A DNA stretch of 9,999 bases from Acidobacteriota bacterium (GTDB lineage: Bacteria; Acidobacteriota; Terriglobia; Terriglobales; Acidobacteriaceae), in NCBI GenBank assembly GCA_003225595.1, contig QIAR01000126.1, forward strand, positions 1 to 9,999. Reading direction: 5' to 3'. Numbering within the stretch: position 1 is the first letter of the stretch; the number at the start of each line of letters is the position of its first letter. Position numbers and translations under genes: made by a program. Positions 8,001-9,999 of this stretch are shown piece after piece. A model generated the notes under the pieces. The model made no database searches. It saw only the letters and a list, made by a program, of their open reading frames with translations, and was not told the origin of the DNA.

Positions 8001-8102
8001 ATGGAAAGGTATGTTAACCAGCGCCGCGGGCAGATCAAGCGGCTGCCGGGGATCGTTTGGCGGTCTGCTCTCGGGCAAGGCTGTGGCTCGGAAATTCAGC
8101 AT
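5043..8102 (-). CDS. glnE: Bifunctional glutamine synthetase adenylyltransferase / adenylyl-removing enzyme
   Basis: GlnE switches glutamine synthetase off by adding AMP to a tyrosine (C-terminal domain) and on again by phosphorolysis (N-terminal domain), under PII control in known systems. Numbered from ATG 8102 (1019 residues; E. coli has 946), the first nucleotidyltransferase domain has GKLGGNELNYSSDVD (Asp246, Asp248) and IDMRLRPQGGEGEL (Asp294), then GGIRDIEFLVQ at 418-428. The second has GRLGTGEFDVLSDAD (Asp766, Asp768) and VDARLRPRGGEGEL (Asp806). All metal-binding Asp are present, so both activities are likely. The second domain is diverged: the usual GGITDIEF reads AGAVYDIDF (899-907), and QALVRAR reads EALMYGK. 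About 20 extra residues lie near 358-379. The frame is open to a TTG at 8171, but that segment overlaps a likely promoter and operator for the divergent gene, so ATG 8102 is preferred, although it has no clear Shine-Dalgarno. Confidence 0.93.
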   Translation of the reverse strand: MLNFRATALPESRPPNDPRQPLDLPAALVNIPFHDPEGAKQNFSRVTERLSPTLVGALPGLLAESPDPDSALILFERLVGESTGEMVRQLNRNNFLAHYAIVVFGHSRFLGETLIQNTDLLQSFLRERNLDRSFSREEFHESLARFRSRSFESDVSLLLARFKRREYVRIMLRDVLKIAPLAETTAEISALADVLIEEALREAENRLQRRYEAPQHLDGEGRSVDTPFAILSLGKLGGNELNYSSDVDLMYIFGDGNEPPGATISNREYFIRLAQQVTEILSRVTRDGTVFRIDMRLRPQGGEGELAISLGHALRYYAETAHDWERQALIKVRHSGGDAALAREFIRGVQPFVYSGGIQERDPSPRSGFGLPAQIPATRLNFPAIETALQARERMHTRRRRMTVNEPNQTIDVKVDRGGIRDIEFLVQCLQRVYGGAEPWLRSRGTLFSLQKLHDKRHISGKEFHELTSAYEFLRHLEHRLQLRQGRQTHELPSSKVDLHTLQRSMEGYAGGEDRVTDVRDAVRRRMTAVAEIYNRIIHHQQIRRHHAPDTEFELRSAPEPSTADQSNDQILERLAEDSPTLYEIASRHDLSTQARRNLSRFLSSAFTSSERYAAVVRYPQGLEKALELFETSDYVTDILVRHPEEIATLAQLDEVPSRVGSRYLFESPLGNARAAIDPVFDYLAKSSASYGEKLSLLRQHYRHRVFAAGARDITGIRDVYDSLGVTTAAAEDAIAATFDIAGQPEGLAVMALGRLGTGEFDVLSDADLLFVCDDKQDPLKLTKSAEQMMQALAAYTRDGMVFPVDARLRPRGGEGELLVTPTQMEAYFSQEAHPWEALMYGKLRFLAGSRCLGERAIAATSALFQRFAGDPGFLPAIREMRTKLENAEGGEKNFKTYAGAVYDIDFLVSYLLIKHEVKDKRGTLRDRLWRCVAAGILDKADAATLDHAAELLRTVEHVVRLVVGRARKWLPATEHARQVTEDLVSRILGRQSPDGLDAELARVCEEVRRTYDKVLASS

Positions 8103-8151
8103 AGCATGGGAGTGGAGGGGCACTGCCGTCTCGGTTCCCCAAGGAGGAGTA

Positions 8152-8172
8152 TTTGCACGCAGATGCTGCAAA
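8152..8172. promoter_or_regulatory. Palindromic operator-like site in the divergent region
   Basis: TTTGCA and its exact complement TGCAAA are separated by 9 bases; within the spacer GCA and TGC repeat the theme. The 21-base site overlaps the -35 hexamer of the candidate forward promoter and lies between glnE and the divergent membrane-protein gene, a usual place for a dimeric regulator. No regulator can be named from this. Confidence 0.4.
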
Positions 8173-8181
8173 CACTAGAAT
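8153..8181 (+). promoter_or_regulatory. Candidate sigma-70-type promoter for the divergent membrane-protein gene
   Basis: TTGCAC (8153-8158), a 17-base spacer and TAGAAT (8176-8181) form a plausible promoter: the -10 matches consensus at five of six positions, the -35 at three. Start of transcription would be near 8188, leaving a leader of about 90 bases before the ATG at 8280. Confidence 0.4.
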
Positions 8182-8216
8182 TTCGCGAACATACCCCGGA
8201 GTAGTCATGCAGTGAT

Positions 8217-8231
8217 CATTGGTGTCCAATG
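8217..8231 (+). promoter_or_regulatory. Perfect hairpin in the leader of the membrane-protein gene
   Basis: CATTGG and CCAATG are exact complements around a 3-base loop TGT, giving a 6-bp stem, 49 bases before the start codon. It may be a second protein-binding palindrome or an mRNA leader structure; it does not cover the ribosome binding site. Confidence 0.35.
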
Positions 8232-8266
8232 GGTCGTGTATCTCGCGGCTCGCTGGACTCAGGCAA

Positions 8267-8272
8267 AGAGGA
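8267..8272 (+). promoter_or_regulatory. Shine-Dalgarno that decides the membrane-protein start
   Basis: AGAGGA lies 7 bases before the ATG at 8280. An in-frame ATG at 8229 would add a polar 17-residue head but lies in the hairpin at 8217-8231 and lacks a site. Confidence 0.75.
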
Positions 8273-8279
8273 TCGGCAC

Positions 8280-8696
8280 ATGAACGTAAGGAGAGTTTTT
8301 CTTGGCGGTCTGATCGCGGGCATCGTGTACTTTTTCGGCGATGGCCTGGTGCACGGGTTGCTTTTAAAGCAGCAGTGGGCAGCAATACTCGGAGCCAATA
8401 CACAGCAGACCATGCACAGCCCGGCGTATTACCTTCCCTACGATCTGCTTAAGGGCTGGGCGGTGGTGTGGATTTACGCTGCCATCCGGCCGCGCTTCGG
8501 ACCCGGCCCGAAAACAGCCGTTCTTGCTGGATTTGCTGGCTGGCTTCTCGCTATTCCAGCGCCACTGCTGGGGCTGCTTCCGATGAACTTCTTCGGAGCA
8601 CAGTTTGTGGCGCTCTGGTCAATTTATGGCATGTTTCCAATGATAGTAGGCGCGCTGGTCGGCAGTTGGATTTATCGGGAGGACGGAGGCGTATGA
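8280..8696 (+). CDS. Four-helix membrane protein of unknown function
   Basis: A 138-residue protein with four predicted membrane helices at about residues 6-28, 51-70, 78-100 and 105-131. It opens with a short basic head (MNVRR) followed by FLGGLIAGIVYFFGDGLVHGLLL. The order of a basic head, a Gly-rich first helix holding an acidic residue and a His (GDGLVHG), and a short loop with Trp (QQWAAIL) recurs in small uncharacterised membrane proteins of acidobacteria and related phyla; I recognise the shape but no named family with confidence. The conserved-looking Asp21 and His25 inside the first helix are unusual for a simple membrane anchor. The gene is divergent from glnE and convergent with the TPR gene, with its own candidate promoter, so it is probably monocistronic. 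No role can be assigned. Confidence 0.75.
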   Translation: MNVRRVFLGGLIAGIVYFFGDGLVHGLLLKQQWAAILGANTQQTMHSPAYYLPYDLLKGWAVVWIYAAIRPRFGPGPKTAVLAGFAGWLLAIPAPLLGLLPMNFFGAQFVALWSIYGMFPMIVGALVGSWIYREDGGV

Positions 8697-8727
8697 CGAG
8701 GCGAACGTTCCCTGCACAAAGTCCATG

Positions 8728-8772
8728 AAAAATGTCCTCACTCGGGCGAGGGCAGCTTCTCATTTATTCACC
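8728..8772. terminator. Possible two-way terminator between convergent genes
   Basis: TGTCCTC (8733-8739) pairs with GAGGGCA (8748-8754), with one G-T pair, around an 8-base loop. Read forward it is followed by a broken T-rich tail (CATTTATTC). Read on the minus strand the stem has one C-A mismatch but is followed at once by five T (complement of 8728-8732). It lies 36 bases after the membrane-protein stop and 64 bases beyond the TPR stop. Confidence 0.4.
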
Positions 8773-8817
8773 GTCCAATGACCATCCCTGCCTTTGATTC
8801 CTATTCCGAGGCCAGAC

Positions 8818-9999
8818 CTACCGTGATGCTGCCGGTCGCCGACGCACAGGCTTCTTGGCTGGTGTCGGCGCTCCCTTTTTTGTCAGCAATGCGCCCTTGT
8901 TCATCTGCATCACGAACGGACTGGGTTCGTAGGAGACTGGCGTGCCCTCGAAATCGAGGCTGGACCCTTCCTTGGGCATCAAGCGGGGAGGTATGGCACC
9001 ACTCATCTCCAGTATGATGTCCGCACGCTTCTGATCGATATCATCCACGCTAGCCGCAATCTGCAGCTTCGTGGGGCTCGCACTGATCACCTGTCCCTGC
9101 ATCTGTAACGGAACGCCCTTGATCGCGTTCCAGACTGCGGCTGCGTCCTCTGGCTTGCCAGCGGAGAGGACCAGTTCCCATTCGGCAAAGGACATTTCCT
9201 TCGGCTGCTTCGTCTTGACCAGATCGGCGGCCTGCTGTGCGGGAGTCGGCGGAGGCGGCGCGGCAGCAATAGTGAATCCCGCCGGCGGCAGGGGGTTCGC
9301 CTTGGCCTGCGCGAGCAAGTCCGTCCAACCTTGATCGGAACCATGGTATTTCGCGTACTGTTTCTGGCCGTAACTCGTAATCTGATTCTGGGCCGGTGTG
9401 CCTGCGGCCAGATTCGCCGCGCGTGCAATAAAGAAGAGCCCGTTTAGGTAGTCGGGAGGCGTAGCTGTCAAGTAAGCCAACGCCAAGGGGTAGACGTCCC
9501 GCAGGTTATTAGGATCACCTTCCACGGCGGCCCGCAGGTGCTGCTGCGCCTTCGCGTAGTCCTTGGCTTGGAGCGCAGCGATACCGTCGACACCGTTAAA
9601 TATCACGCTCGTCTGCTTCTTGAGCTTGTCGAAATCGGCATCCGACATCCCCTCCGGTTTCGGCGCGGTCTGCATGGCTTGCAGTCCGCGTTCAGCGTAC
9701 TTTGCGCCTTCAGCCAGGTTCTGCTGAGGATTCTGGTTGGCCTCCGCGGCCGCTCGCTTGGTATAGGCCAACAGTGCGAGCGCTCGAAGATTGTTAGGAT
9801 TCGCCTGCAGCACTCGCTGCGCAGTGTCCGTCATCTTAGCCGCATTGTTGGACTGCTGGTACGCGCCCATTAGCGCCTCTAGCGCATCTTCCTTCATTAC
9901 GCTGTTGGGATACTGTGTGAGGAATGCCTCGAGGCCGCTAATCTTTGCAGCCGGATCTTTCTGCTGTATCGCACCGACGTAAGCGTTGTATTCCGCCGG
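8818..9999 (-). CDS. Tetratricopeptide-repeat protein, 5'-truncated by the window edge
   Basis: 393 residues and the stop are visible; the frame stays open to the window edge, so the ATG at 9897 is probably internal and the start lies outside. Residues 1-200 are helical repeats with TPR features: DALEALMGAYQQ, VLQANPNNLRALALLAY, GIAALQAKDYAKAQQHLRAAVEGDPNNLRDVYPLALAYL. The NPNNLRA/DPNNLRD turns mark repeat ends. TPR arrays bind partner proteins. A Pro/Ala-rich linker (AAAPPPPTP, about 245-254) leads to a beta-rich domain (about 290-370) with a G-VI--S---LQIA pattern and FEGTPVSYEPSPFVM, which may be OB-like. The protein ends in a Lys/Arg/Pro/Ala tail. Similar proteins in acidobacteria are often exported, but the N-terminus needed to judge this is missing. 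Partner and role are unknown. Confidence 0.82.
   Translation of the reverse strand, partial: PAEYNAYVGAIQQKDPAAKISGLEAFLTQYPNSVMKEDALEALMGAYQQSNNAAKMTDTAQRVLQANPNNLRALALLAYTKRAAAEANQNPQQNLAEGAKYAERGLQAMQTAPKPEGMSDADFDKLKKQTSVIFNGVDGIAALQAKDYAKAQQHLRAAVEGDPNNLRDVYPLALAYLTATPPDYLNGLFFIARAANLAAGTPAQNQITSYGQKQYAKYHGSDQGWTDLLAQAKANPLPPAGFTIAAAPPPPTPAQQAADLVKTKQPKEMSFAEWELVLSAGKPEDAAAVWNAIKGVPLQMQGQVISASPTKLQIAASVDDIDQKRADIILEMSGAIPPRLMPKEGSSLDFEGTPVSYEPSPFVMQMNKGALLTKKGAPTPAKKPVRRRPAASR

Noticed and set aside
1..9999. A new defence, mobile or biosynthetic system
   Set aside because: The genes are known housekeeping or small uncharacterised families on alternating strands; there is no transposase, integrase, nuclease cluster, CRISPR array, toxin-antitoxin pair or reverse transcriptase, and no tRNA or rRNA was recognised.

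Overview
The window reads as ordinary chromosomal DNA of a moderately GC-rich, Gram-negative soil-type bacterium, most likely an acidobacterium (Koribacter/Terriglobia-like). This is inference. It rests on an AsmA-family envelope protein (outer-membrane lineage), HemQ-type coproheme decarboxylase together with that diderm envelope, a long bifunctional GlnE with a diverged second half, a secreted-looking TPR protein with a Pro-rich linker, and an inverted-repeat element of the CGCAGAG/CTCTGCG kind between genes. No plasmid, phage, transposon, CRISPR or RNA gene is visible.

Layout, left to right. A 5'-truncated AsmA-family gene (+, 1-2013) ends in a Gln/Pro-rich tail. A 366-base gap follows, then a small ABM-fold protein (+, 2380-2700) with a strong ribosome binding site and a hairpin terminator. 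A 387-base gap leads to hemQ (+, 3088-3969). An imperfect inverted repeat of about 90 bases (3978-4072) separates hemQ from a convergent pair on the minus strand: an alkyltransferase-like (ATL) DNA-binding protein (4083-4382) and, 90 bases upstream of it, a five-helix half-size EamA/DMT membrane protein (4473-4898). Upstream of these, also on the minus strand, is glnE (5043-8102, open to 8171). It is divergent from a four-helix membrane protein of unknown function (+, 8280-8696). That gene converges on a 5'-truncated TPR gene (-, 8818-9999) with a hairpin between them.

The genes do not form one pathway. HemQ acts at the last step of the coproporphyrin-dependent heme route, GlnE controls glutamine synthetase by adenylylation, the ATL protein marks alkylated guanine for repair, and AsmA works at the envelope. 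Each appears to be its own transcription unit, except possibly the EamA-ATL pair. I see no convincing new multi-gene system. The points most worth checking are the asymmetric GlnE (canonical first catalytic domain, diverged second one), the palindrome and promoter in the glnE/membrane-protein divergent region, the inverted repeat after hemQ, and a possible OB-like domain at the end of the TPR protein.
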